NCBI GenBank assembly: GCA_030429685.1
Contig: JAUIEY010000017.1
Coordinates: 1-18,415 of the forward strand
Direction: 5' to 3'
Length of the DNA: 18,415 bases
From: Gammaproteobacteria bacterium
GTDB lineage: Bacteria; Pseudomonadota; Gammaproteobacteria; Steroidobacterales; GCA-2729495
A model generated the notes under the pieces. The model was not told the DNA's origin. It saw only the letters and a program-made list of their open reading frames with translations, and searched no databases. Position numbers and translations under genes: made by a program. Shown one piece after another: positions 8,069-14,171 of this stretch (its first letter is position 1; each line of letters opens with the position of its first letter).

Positions 8069-8908
8069 TTACCACGGTATGGTTTTACCGTCGACATTGG
8101 TCGGCGTGCCATCGTCGTCCGGCGTCAGGCCGGCAATAATTTCCGCCATGCCGGCAGCACTTTCGGCCGGACTCAGCGCCTTGCCCCGGTATCCCGAATC
8201 AGCCAGCAGCTGCGTCTCCACCATTCCGGGAGCGACCAATGCCACCACAACACCCTCAGCTCTGAGGCTGGCACGAATGGCTCGCATGCCCATGTTGATA
8301 CCCGCCTTGCTAATGCGGTAATAAGTCATGCCCTGCATGCGCCCCATCAGAGTCAGCGACCCAAGACCGCTGGTCAGCGTCACAATTTTCTTTTGCTGAC
8401 TGGCGGCAACATGATCTTTAAATGCTTCGGCCATTGCCATGGGCCCGTAAACATTGACAGCCATGGTCCATTCAAACTGCTCGAAATCGAAGGAACCGAA
8501 TTGCTGACCTTCCAGGTCACCCAGAACACCCGCGTTATTAATCAATACATCTATAGTCACTGCATCAAGGTCATCGGCGAGTTGTTGTATCCGGTCGAGG
8601 TCGGTGACATCAAGAGCCGCGATATGAAATGCCGGATAGCTGTCGGCAAGTTGCTGCAGCTCTTTGGCTTTAGCCGGATTGCGTGCGGTAGCGATCACGT
8701 TCCAGCCGTCGGCGGCATAGTGCCTGGCCAGTCCCAAACCGATACCGCGATTGCTACCGGTAATCAGAACCGTGGGCCTGTCCGCGTCAAACCCGGCCGG
8801 CGCAGCGCCGGCCTCAGCCGTCGCTGACCAGGCGAACATCAGCACTGCTGTTAACAGCAGCAATACCTGCGGTGGTTTTATCAGGCGGATGGATGCGGGT
8901 TCTGTCAT
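8069..8908 (-). CDS. Short-chain dehydrogenase/reductase with N-terminal membrane or signal segment
   Basis: This 279-residue classical SDR should interconvert an alcohol and a carbonyl with NAD(P)(H). The Rossmann-fold glycine motif is TGSNRGIG (residues 50-57), NNAG lies at 124-127, a catalytic serine at about 180-184, and the YxxxK pair is Tyr197 and Lys201. VVALVAPGMVET is the usual segment after the active site. Unusually, residues 14-28 are strongly hydrophobic after a charged IRLIKP stretch and are followed by SATAEA, so the protein looks membrane-anchored or exported. An upstream in-frame TTG at 8914 is possible, but AGGAA lies 7 bases before ATG 8908 and only 1 base before the TTG. 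It is first in a co-directional set with the DUF1838 and molybdoenzyme genes. Substrate cannot be read from the sequence. Confidence 0.9.
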   Translation of the reverse strand: MTEPASIRLIKPPQVLLLLTAVLMFAWSATAEAGAAPAGFDADRPTVLITGSNRGIGLGLARHYAADGWNVIATARNPAKAKELQQLADSYPAFHIAALDVTDLDRIQQLADDLDAVTIDVLINNAGVLGDLEGQQFGSFDFEQFEWTMAVNVYGPMAMAEAFKDHVAASQQKKIVTLTSGLGSLTLMGRMQGMTYYRISKAGINMGMRAIRASLRAEGVVVALVAPGMVETQLLADSGYRGKALSPAESAAGMAEIIAGLTPDDDGTPTNVDGKTIPW

Positions 8909-8915
8909 GTGCAAA

Positions 8916-8920
8916 TTCCT
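8916..8920 (-). promoter_or_regulatory. Ribosome binding site of the SDR gene
   Basis: AGGAA on the minus strand, 7 bases before ATG 8908. The spacing selects this ATG over the in-frame TTG six bases upstream. Confidence 0.6.
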
Positions 8921-8940
8921 GTTAGTGGCCGGATACCGAA

Positions 8941-8950
8941 ATTCCGGAAT
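8941..8950. promoter_or_regulatory. Short perfect palindrome in the SDR/slyX divergent region
   Basis: ATTCCGGAAT is a perfect 10-bp palindrome, 33 bases upstream of the SDR start and 63 bases upstream of the slyX start. It could be an operator half-set for either gene, but a 10-bp palindrome is short and may occur by chance. Confidence 0.2.
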
Positions 8951-9012
8951 AGTTTATGCTTGAATTTTCGCGCAGCCAAAGCCCTGCCGGCAACGACCAC
9001 AATGAGAACACC

Positions 9013-9213
9013 ATGACCGATAGAACCACGGAACTCGAAATAAAAGTCGCGCATCTGGAGCAATCCATGCAGGAGCTGAGCGATACGGTTTATGCGCAGC
9101 AAACCAATATCGATACATTGACACGAATTTGCGAAGTATTGCGGCAACGCATAATGACAATCGAGACACCCGCCGGCAGCGCCGACGGGGACGAAAAACC
9201 GCCGCATTATTAG
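9013..9213 (+). CDS. slyX: SlyX family protein
   Basis: This is a 66-residue protein of the SlyX family, small cytoplasmic proteins of unknown function found in many Proteobacteria (E. coli SlyX is 72 residues). The first 50 residues form a heptad-rich coiled-coil helix (LEIKVAHLEQSMQELSDTVY and onward), and the protein ends in the hallmark PPHY. An in-frame extension from ATG 8956 exists, but its 19 extra residues are not helical and do not match the family. ATG 9013 follows GAGAA at a reasonable distance. It is divergent from the SDR gene, with about 104 bases between starts. Confidence 0.9.
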   Translation: MTDRTTELEIKVAHLEQSMQELSDTVYAQQTNIDTLTRICEVLRQRIMTIETPAGSADGDEKPPHY

Positions 9214-9253
9214 GCACCTGTAGATATAACGGCTCAATACATGAAAAACCACG

Positions 9254-9280
9254 TTGGCCGTGTCCGGCTTTTGCTATGAT
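9254..9280 (+). promoter_or_regulatory. Promoter candidate for the small secreted protein
   Basis: An extended -10 element, TGC-TATGAT (9272-9280; TATGAT at 9275-9280), is the best promoter-like match in this gap. TTGGCC (9254-9259) could be a -35 with a short 15-base spacer. Transcription would begin near 9287, leaving a leader of about 39 bases with a strong Shine-Dalgarno sequence. Confidence 0.5.
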
Positions 9281-9287
9281 GCCGGAC
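9262..9287. promoter_or_regulatory. Inverted repeat bracketing the -10 element
   Basis: GTCCGGC (9262-9268) and GCCGGAC (9281-9287) are perfect 7-bp inverted repeats separated by 12 bases that contain the TATGAT hexamer. The placement suits an operator for a dimeric regulator that would block RNA polymerase. Alternatives are a hairpin ending slyX transcription, although no T-run follows, or chance. Confidence 0.4.
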
Positions 9288-9308
9288 GAGTTCTAACAGT
9301 CTCTATTT

Positions 9309-9315
9309 GGAGGAG
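9309..9315 (+). promoter_or_regulatory. Strong Shine-Dalgarno of the small secreted protein
   Basis: GGAGGAG ends 10 bases before ATG 9326, with a second AGG (9318-9320) 5 bases before it. It is the strongest ribosome binding site in the window, suggesting an abundant product. Confidence 0.6.
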
Positions 9316-9325
9316 ATAGGTCCCA

Positions 9326-9697
9326 ATGAAAATGAACCCGATTCTTAGCGTAGCTGCTGCCGTTATCGCCCTGGGCGGTGCATCTGCAGTGTTTGCCGCA
9401 GGCCACGAAGGCGGCCCGGAAATCACCGGCGAAGGCAGCTGCACATACGTGCAGGAAAACATGTTTGCCGGTCCTTTTGATGTGTGTCAGGAACCGGTTG
9501 GCGCTGAAAGCTGCGAGCAGCTTGGCCAGACCGATGACAATGCCAACGCCGTGCATGCAGACGGCGCATGTTCGCTGGAAGGACTGGTCGGCACCTGTGA
9601 TCTGGGTGGCAGCAAAGTGAACTACCTGTCGGGCGATGCCGGCGGGCTGGAGATCGGTTGCGGTTTCCAGGGCGGCGACTGGATCGCAGCCGAGTAA
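9326..9697 (+). CDS. Small secreted six-cysteine protein of unknown function
   Basis: A 123-residue protein with a clear Sec signal peptide (basic MKMNP, a hydrophobic core, then VFA at about 22-24, likely cleaved before AGHEGG). The mature part of about 99 residues is acidic, glycine-rich and has six cysteines, enough for three disulfides in the periplasm. The C-terminal segment GTCDL...KVNYLSGDAG...IGCGFQGGDW resembles a Cys-Gly-Tyr-Gly-Cys-Gly-Trp pattern that I recall from other small exported proteobacterial proteins, but I cannot name a family. No catalytic motif is visible. It has its own promoter-like region, a very strong ribosome binding site and a strong terminator, so it is probably a highly expressed single-gene unit. 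Confidence 0.85.
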   Translation: MKMNPILSVAAAVIALGGASAVFAAGHEGGPEITGEGSCTYVQENMFAGPFDVCQEPVGAESCEQLGQTDDNANAVHADGACSLEGLVGTCDLGGSKVNYLSGDAGGLEIGCGFQGGDWIAAE

Positions 9698-9712
9698 TAC
9701 GTTTCAAGCTGT

Positions 9713-9748
9713 AAAAAAAAAGCCCCGCCAATGGCGGGGCTTTTTTTT
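9713..9748. terminator. Bidirectional intrinsic terminator
   Basis: A-run, then GCCCCGCC (9722-9729), AAT, GGCGGGGC (9733-9740) and eight T (9741-9748). The GC-rich stem is a perfect 8 bp and can extend through the A/T runs to 16 bp. It works in both directions: for the small secreted protein gene (+) and for the convergent PiT gene (-), whose stop is about 40 bases away. Confidence 0.95.
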
Positions 9749-9789
9749 GCTCACGATTCACAGCTTGCGGCCAAAATTCATGACAGCAG

Positions 9790-11106
9790 TTATGGGTAGG
9801 CAGGCATAATTTGCCGCAGCAGCAGAAAAAACAACACCGACAGTATCGCTCCCGCAGGAACGGTAATCAGCCATGACAAAAATATTCCCTTGACCACTCC
9901 GGTATTGATGGCTCGTTTGCCCTTCACCAGACCGACTCCCAGAACCGCACCGATGAGGGTGTGGGTGGTCGATACAGGCATACCGGTGCCGGACGCAACG
10001 ACAATAGTGAATGCGGCGGCAATTTCTGCAGAAAAACCGCGCACCGGCGTCAGCTGGGTGATATGCGAACCTACCGTGGTGATAACCCGCCGCCCGTAGG
10101 TTCCCAACCCGACCACAATACCCAGGCCGCCAACTATCAGGATCCACACCGGTACCCCGGATTTCTGCGCAACCGAACCCTGTTCGGCAATAGAAACGAC
10201 AGCCGCAACCGGGCCTATGGCGTTTGCTACGTCATTAGAGCCATGTGCGAAGGCCATGGTACAGGCGGTAAAAATCATCAGGATCGCAAATACGGTTTCG
10301 ACCTTCTTGTGCTCGAACTGCCGTCTTGCATTGTCATCAATGCGCACCCGGTGAATTGCTATCCGGCTTAACCAGGCTGCCAGGACTCCGCTCAGAAGCG
10401 CAGCGGAATAAGCCTGCACAGGCGTCAGGTTCAGCCCGACATGCTTGAGCCCTTTGAAAATTGTGACCAGCACAATCAGCGTGACTGCTACCAGCACGTA
10501 GTAAGGCGCATACTTTTTGGCGCGTTTAAATGGTCGTTTTCTGACCAGGATCAGTTTTTTTATGGAAAAAAATATGCCGTAGGAAATAACGCCGGCCGTA
10601 AGTGGCGATATCACCCAACTAATTACGATGGCACCTATTTTCGGCCATTCAACAGCCTCGAAACCCACCGCGATAACGGCAAAGCCGACAATCGCGCCAA
10701 CAATGGAGTGAGTGGTGGAGACCGGCCAGCCTTTGACCGAGGCCAGCAGCAGCCACGTGCCTGCTGCAAGCAGCGATGCCAGCATGCCGAGCATCAGCAC
10801 ATCGGGACTATCAACGAATAAAGATGCATCCACCATTCCCTTGCGAATAGTGGAAGTCACTTCGCCGCCTGCCAGAATCGCGCCGGCGAATTCGAACACT
10901 GCGGCGACCAGCAGCGCCTGTTTAATTGTCAGCGCGCCGGAACCGATAGACGTTGCCATCGCGTTGGCAACATCGTTGGCGCCGATACCCCAGGCCATAA
11001 ACAGCCCGAACAACAGCGCGAGACCCACGTAGATATAGAATGGATCCAAAACACTTCCCCCGGATGCGGTATCTGTATTGTATGCCGTAAGGTGCGGGGT
11101 GGACAT
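9790..11106 (-). CDS. pit: PiT family inorganic phosphate transporter
   Basis: PiT proteins are inner-membrane low-affinity transporters that move neutral metal-phosphate complexes with protons or Na+. The 438-residue protein shows the duplicated PiT signature: GIGANDVANAMATSIGSGAL (from about 40) and AFAHGSNDVANAIGPVAAV in the second half, plus VSTTHSIVGAIVGF and VSTTHTLIGAVLGV. About ten membrane segments surround a basic cytoplasmic loop (RKRPFKRAKKY). The start is uncertain. ATG 11106 lacks a good ribosome binding site and gives an odd polar extension. TTG 11049 follows GGGGGAAG and gives MDPFYIYVGLAL..., closer to related transporters that begin about 20-28 residues before GANDVANA. No PhoU-like companion (often paired as DUF47-pit) lies beside it, so it is a single-gene unit here, ending at the bidirectional terminator. 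Confidence 0.94.
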   Translation of the reverse strand: MSTPHLTAYNTDTASGGSVLDPFYIYVGLALLFGLFMAWGIGANDVANAMATSIGSGALTIKQALLVAAVFEFAGAILAGGEVTSTIRKGMVDASLFVDSPDVLMLGMLASLLAAGTWLLLASVKGWPVSTTHSIVGAIVGFAVIAVGFEAVEWPKIGAIVISWVISPLTAGVISYGIFFSIKKLILVRKRPFKRAKKYAPYYVLVAVTLIVLVTIFKGLKHVGLNLTPVQAYSAALLSGVLAAWLSRIAIHRVRIDDNARRQFEHKKVETVFAILMIFTACTMAFAHGSNDVANAIGPVAAVVSIAEQGSVAQKSGVPVWILIVGGLGIVVGLGTYGRRVITTVGSHITQLTPVRGFSAEIAAAFTIVVASGTGMPVSTTHTLIGAVLGVGLVKGKRAINTGVVKGIFLSWLITVPAGAILSVLFFLLLRQIMPAYP

Positions 11107-11113
11107 AGCTCGA

Positions 11114-11122
11114 TGCTAAAAT
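11114..11122 (+). promoter_or_regulatory. Extended -10 promoter candidate for the four-helix membrane protein
   Basis: TGC followed by TAAAAT (11117-11122) makes an extended -10 element about 43 bases before ATG 11165. No convincing -35 is seen. The element sits in the very short region divergent from pit. Confidence 0.4.
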
Positions 11123-11164
11123 CGCCCTTTGCCTCTGCAAATTGGCGGAACGACGAGGAAGCAC

Positions 11165-11749
11165 ATGCTTGCGCGCCTGAATCAGTTCATCGTGAATTGC
11201 TCTACATCCTGGTGGAAAACTCTGCTGCTGCTGGCAGGCCAGACCAGCAGTCTGCTGGTTCTGCTGCGCATAGAGGCGGGTTTTCCGGCGATTGCATCCG
11301 GCGCCACACCGTTCGACATGCAAAACCAGCTGACCGTCACGCAGATATTCGAACAACTGCCCGGCTACAGCGACGCGGCATTTCGCAGCTATTTTGTTTT
11401 TCAGGCTGTGGACTTCGTCTTTCCGCTGCTAGGCGGTCTGTTTATGGCTGCTGTATTCAGCTTTGCACTGCGCCACGCTGCTCCCGGCTGGTACGCGACT
11501 GCAGTGAACTGGAAGCTGCTGGTCCTGCTGCTGGCCGCGACACTATTCGACTATCTGGAAAACCTGAATTTTTTTTGGGTAGTGAATGTCTGGCCGGACG
11601 AAGCCATGGTGGCGGCACAACTGGGCGTGCTGGCGAAACAGGCGAAACTCGCCTGCATGAGCCTGGTGTTCGGCTTGACAGGTCTGCTGCTGCTGGTCGC
11701 GCTGGTGCGCCGCGGTGCCGCGGTGCTGAACAAAAACGCCGACAGCTAA
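11165..11749 (+). CDS. Four-helix integral membrane protein of unknown function
   Basis: A 194-residue protein with about four predicted membrane segments (roughly residues 18-35, 78-100, 117-135 and 163-182). The region between the first and second contains PFDMQNQLT and QLPGYS, and the third segment ends in FDYLENLNF. This matches my recollection of an uncharacterised bacterial membrane family with a conserved (F)DYLEN motif, but no function is known to me. ATG 11165 is chosen over an upstream in-frame start at 11129 because GAGGAA (11155-11160) lies just ahead of it. It is divergent from pit and convergent with the exported chelatase-fold gene; no operon partner is visible. Confidence 0.85.
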   Translation: MLARLNQFIVNCSTSWWKTLLLLAGQTSSLLVLLRIEAGFPAIASGATPFDMQNQLTVTQIFEQLPGYSDAAFRSYFVFQAVDFVFPLLGGLFMAAVFSFALRHAAPGWYATAVNWKLLVLLLAATLFDYLENLNFFWVVNVWPDEAMVAAQLGVLAKQAKLACMSLVFGLTGLLLLVALVRRGAAVLNKNADS

Positions 11750-11759
11750 AGCTGCCGGC
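11738..11759. terminator. Hairpin at the end of the membrane protein gene
   Basis: GCCGACAGCT and AGCTGCCGGC form a near-perfect inverted repeat (one mismatch) with a tiny centre, overlapping the TAA stop. There is no T-run after it, so it is at best an imperfect terminator between two convergent genes (the other ends at 11792). Confidence 0.35.
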
Positions 11760-11791
11760 GCTGATTACAGGAGCTTATTGCCAGCCAGTCG

Positions 11792-12886
11792 TTAGTTGGC
11801 CCTGGCCAGCGTTTCTTCGACTACCGCATCAATCCACTTGATGTAGTTCGGGTGCTCGTTGAAACCTTTGTCGGCAAATATGTATTCCATGCCGCGCAGG
11901 TCTTCCTCGATGTGTTGCTGCACACCAAAACTTGCTGAAGCCGCAACCGTCACAATAACGTCCTGACCCCGCCGTTTGGCGCTGTTTATCCAGCGCTGCA
12001 GCTTCTTGACATTCGATTTTCTGATAGGCGGCAAAGCATCATCCTGCAGGTTAATGACTTTGACATCGGCAAAGTTTGTTTTTGCCTTGATGCGGTCCAC
12101 GTGCGTTTGCAGTATTTCCAGATCGACAACATTGTCCTCTATGTCTTCCGGGCCATGCGCAACAATGATCACGACCTCGTTTTCCTGGTTCTTGCTTTTC
12201 TCCAGGGTGTAATCCAGCAGGATTTCTGTAACCAACGGATGATCATCAAAATGATCCGTCATCACGAAGGTGGCGTCTGATTCGATTTGTGGCACCGCCA
12301 GATAGGAAGGCTCGTCATGCATGTTGAAGATGTACCGCCAGTGGCGTGTCAGCGAGTTGTGCTCGGTCAATGCGGTGGGGACCAGCACGATACGCTTGGC
12401 GCCACGGTCGGTCAGATCATCGACCGCCGACTGAATTTGCGTCGACATCATCATCGCCATACCGAAGGCCACGGCGGTCGGACGCTTCTCCGCCATGGGT
12501 TTCAGTGACTCCACCAACAGACGATCACTGTTTGCGCCTACCCCGTGCGACAACACCAACACACCGATGTCGCCGCGCAACTCCGTATCACTGACATACC
12601 ACTCGTAATTCGGCCCCATCATGGCCATGTTCATACGCGCTTCCCGATCGGTCAGCGCCCGGTACAGCGCGACCTTCTTGCGCAGCCCCGCCAGTTGCTC
12701 ATCAGACATTTCATGCATCGGCGCATCTGGATCGAGTCGTCTGCCGTCGGCGTCCATGGCGGGAATATCGCCGTGTCCGTGATGCTGATGGCCTTCCTGT
12801 GCATAAACCGGGATTGTCGCCAGGATTGCTCCCAGCAGGAATCCGGCAGCACCCGAAACTGCCCGCTTGTTGAGACTGAGATTCAT
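11792..12886 (-). CDS. Exported tandem CbiX/SirB-like (chelatase-fold) protein with His-rich N-terminus
   Basis: A 364-residue protein with a Sec signal peptide (LNKRAV, hydrophobic core, PVYA at about 26-29), so the mature form starts near QEGHQHHGHGD, a histidine-rich potential metal or heme site (His33, 35, 36 and 38). Two domains resemble class II chelatases such as CbiX and SirB, which insert Co or Fe into sirohydrochlorin. Domain 1 (about 105-230) has LVLSHG (His114) and KRIVLVPTALTEHN (His176). Domain 2 (about 237-360) has VIIVAHG (His244) and DVIVTVAASASFGVQQH (His325). The paired histidines correspond in position to the metal ligands of CbiX-type enzymes. Known CbiX/SirB act in the cytoplasm, so export is unusual. 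It is the last gene of a coupled permease-ATPase-TetR operon (ATGA overlap with tetR). Chelatase activity is not proven; metal or tetrapyrrole binding or sensing is equally possible. Confidence 0.8.
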   Translation of the reverse strand: MNLSLNKRAVSGAAGFLLGAILATIPVYAQEGHQHHGHGDIPAMDADGRRLDPDAPMHEMSDEQLAGLRKKVALYRALTDREARMNMAMMGPNYEWYVSDTELRGDIGVLVLSHGVGANSDRLLVESLKPMAEKRPTAVAFGMAMMMSTQIQSAVDDLTDRGAKRIVLVPTALTEHNSLTRHWRYIFNMHDEPSYLAVPQIESDATFVMTDHFDDHPLVTEILLDYTLEKSKNQENEVVIIVAHGPEDIEDNVVDLEILQTHVDRIKAKTNFADVKVINLQDDALPPIRKSNVKKLQRWINSAKRRGQDVIVTVAASASFGVQQHIEEDLRGMEYIFADKGFNEHPNYIKWIDAVVEETLARAN

Positions 12887-13494
12887 GGTGTCACTTCCTC
12901 ACTCTGTGTGTTCAATAGACAGGTAACCGCGCGTGTCAGTTCCTGTTTGATTTCTGTCTGCAGCACGGCATCTTTGCCAATCGCTTCCCGCGTCGCTGCC
13001 AGGACCATGTTGCCAATCATGGCCGCGTACAGGCGGGCATCGCGCCGACGCGCGGGCATTTCCCGCAGCGCTGCCTGCAAAACCCGGTTAGGGGCGGCAT
13101 GCAGTTCACCGATACGGCGCTGCAAATCTGCCCCGCCGTCGCGAACCTCCGCCATGAACTCCATGGTGACGTGAGCCGGACCTGTTGCCAGATCAAACTG
13201 CGCCTCCACCCATGCAGCGACCCGTGCTGTTGCCTCCGGAATTTGCGCCGGCAGCAGCTCCAGTGCGGCGAGGTGTGGTGCCATGTCGGCTTCGATGCAG
13301 GCCAGCAGAATGTAGTCTTTATTGCGGAAATAACGGTACAGTGAATTGCGCGCCAGCCCGACTTCACTGGCGATGTCGGCCATGTCTGTCTGCCGGTAAC
13401 CCTGCCGCGCGAATACAGTCCGCGCTGCCTGAGTAATACGCAAAGTCTGGCGGCGCACATGTTCGTCAATACTGGCTGCTGCTATACGCGGCAT
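12883..13494 (-). CDS. TetR family transcriptional regulator
   Basis: A 203-residue protein of normal TetR length. The N-terminal DNA-binding domain spans about residues 15-60, with the typical RITQAARTVFARQGYRQTDMADIASEVGLARNSLYRYFRNKDYIL pattern split as helix 1 (about 16-30), helix-turn-helix (about 37-56) and the FRNK turn into helix 4. The C-terminal ligand and dimer domain is not diagnostic. Its ATG overlaps the ATPase stop as TGATG, and its stop overlaps the chelatase-fold gene as ATGA. It is thus embedded in the operon it most likely controls, and a palindrome in the operon promoter (15326-15344) is the obvious operator candidate. By analogy with HrtR of Lactococcus, a TetR-type heme sensor for hrtBA, the ligand might be heme or a related compound; that is inference. 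Confidence 0.92.
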   Translation of the reverse strand: MPRIAAASIDEHVRRQTLRITQAARTVFARQGYRQTDMADIASEVGLARNSLYRYFRNKDYILLACIEADMAPHLAALELLPAQIPEATARVAAWVEAQFDLATGPAHVTMEFMAEVRDGGADLQRRIGELHAAPNRVLQAALREMPARRRDARLYAAMIGNMVLAATREAIGKDAVLQTEIKQELTRAVTCLLNTQSEEVTP

Positions 13495-14171
13495 CAGGCG
13501 GCCTCGGACAACTTGCCATCAAGAATGTTGAACACGCGGGACGCGACATCCAGCATGCCTCTGTCATGTGTCACCATCAGTGTCGCCACCTTGTGATCGC
13601 GGCAGCGCGCTGCCAGCAGTTCGACAATGGCATGACCGCGATTGTGATCAAGCATGGAGGTAGGTTCGTCCACCAGCATGATTTTCGGATTGGTCATCAG
13701 TGCCCGCGCGATGCCAACGCGCTGACGCTCGCCACCGGACAACTGATTGGGACGGCGATCAGCGCGATGCGACATATCGACCTCATCGAGCAGCGCCCGC
13801 GCATGCTCGCGATCGGCGTTGTCCGGCCGGCGGCCCTGCAAATGCACCAGCAGCAGCAATTGATCCAGCGCAGACAGTGCCGGCACCAGATTCGACAGCT
13901 GAAACACAAAGCCGATTTTTTCCCGCCGCACCCGCGTCAGCTCAGCCGGTTTCATGCCGGAAATCTCGGTCCCGTCTATCGACACGCGGCCGGAAGTAGG
14001 CTGCCGCAACCCACCACAGACTGCGAGCAGGCTTGACTTGCCGGCACCTGACGGTCCGGCCACTGCAATCAGCTCGCCGGGTTCCACTAATGCTGAAACA
14101 TTGTCCAGCGCCTTGACCTGCTGCTCGCCGTCACCGAGCACCAGCGAAACGTTTTCTATTTGCAAACTCAT
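13494..14171 (-). CDS. ABC transporter ATP-binding protein (LolD/MacB/HrtA type)
   Basis: This 225-residue nucleotide-binding subunit drives the FtsX-type permease encoded just upstream. Walker A is GPSGAGKSS (39-47), the Q-loop glutamine is about 91, the signature is LSGGERQR (144-151), Walker B is IMLVDEP (164-170) with catalytic Glu169, and the switch histidine is His202 (VTHD). Length and the LSGGERQRVGIARAL pattern fit the LolD/MacB/HrtA subgroup that pairs with FtsX-like permeases. Its start overlaps the permease stop as ATGA, implying translational coupling and a 1:1 complex. The substrate cannot be read from this subunit. Confidence 0.95.
   Translation of the reverse strand: MSLQIENVSLVLGDGEQQVKALDNVSALVEPGELIAVAGPSGAGKSSLLAVCGGLRQPTSGRVSIDGTEISGMKPAELTRVRREKIGFVFQLSNLVPALSALDQLLLLVHLQGRRPDNADREHARALLDEVDMSHRADRRPNQLSGGERQRVGIARALMTNPKIMLVDEPTSMLDHNRGHAIVELLAARCRDHKVATLMVTHDRGMLDVASRVFNILDGKLSEAA

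Noticed and set aside
7964..8827. A 287-codon + strand frame opposite the SDR gene
   Set aside because: The minus strand encodes an intact SDR with all catalytic motifs. The + frame has no domain and no fitting ribosome binding site.
11092..11841. A 249-codon + strand frame overlapping the four-helix membrane protein
   Set aside because: The alternative frame (11165-11749) gives regular membrane helices and has a good ribosome binding site. The longer frame is Arg/Gly/Ala rich, lacks such features and runs into the convergent gene.
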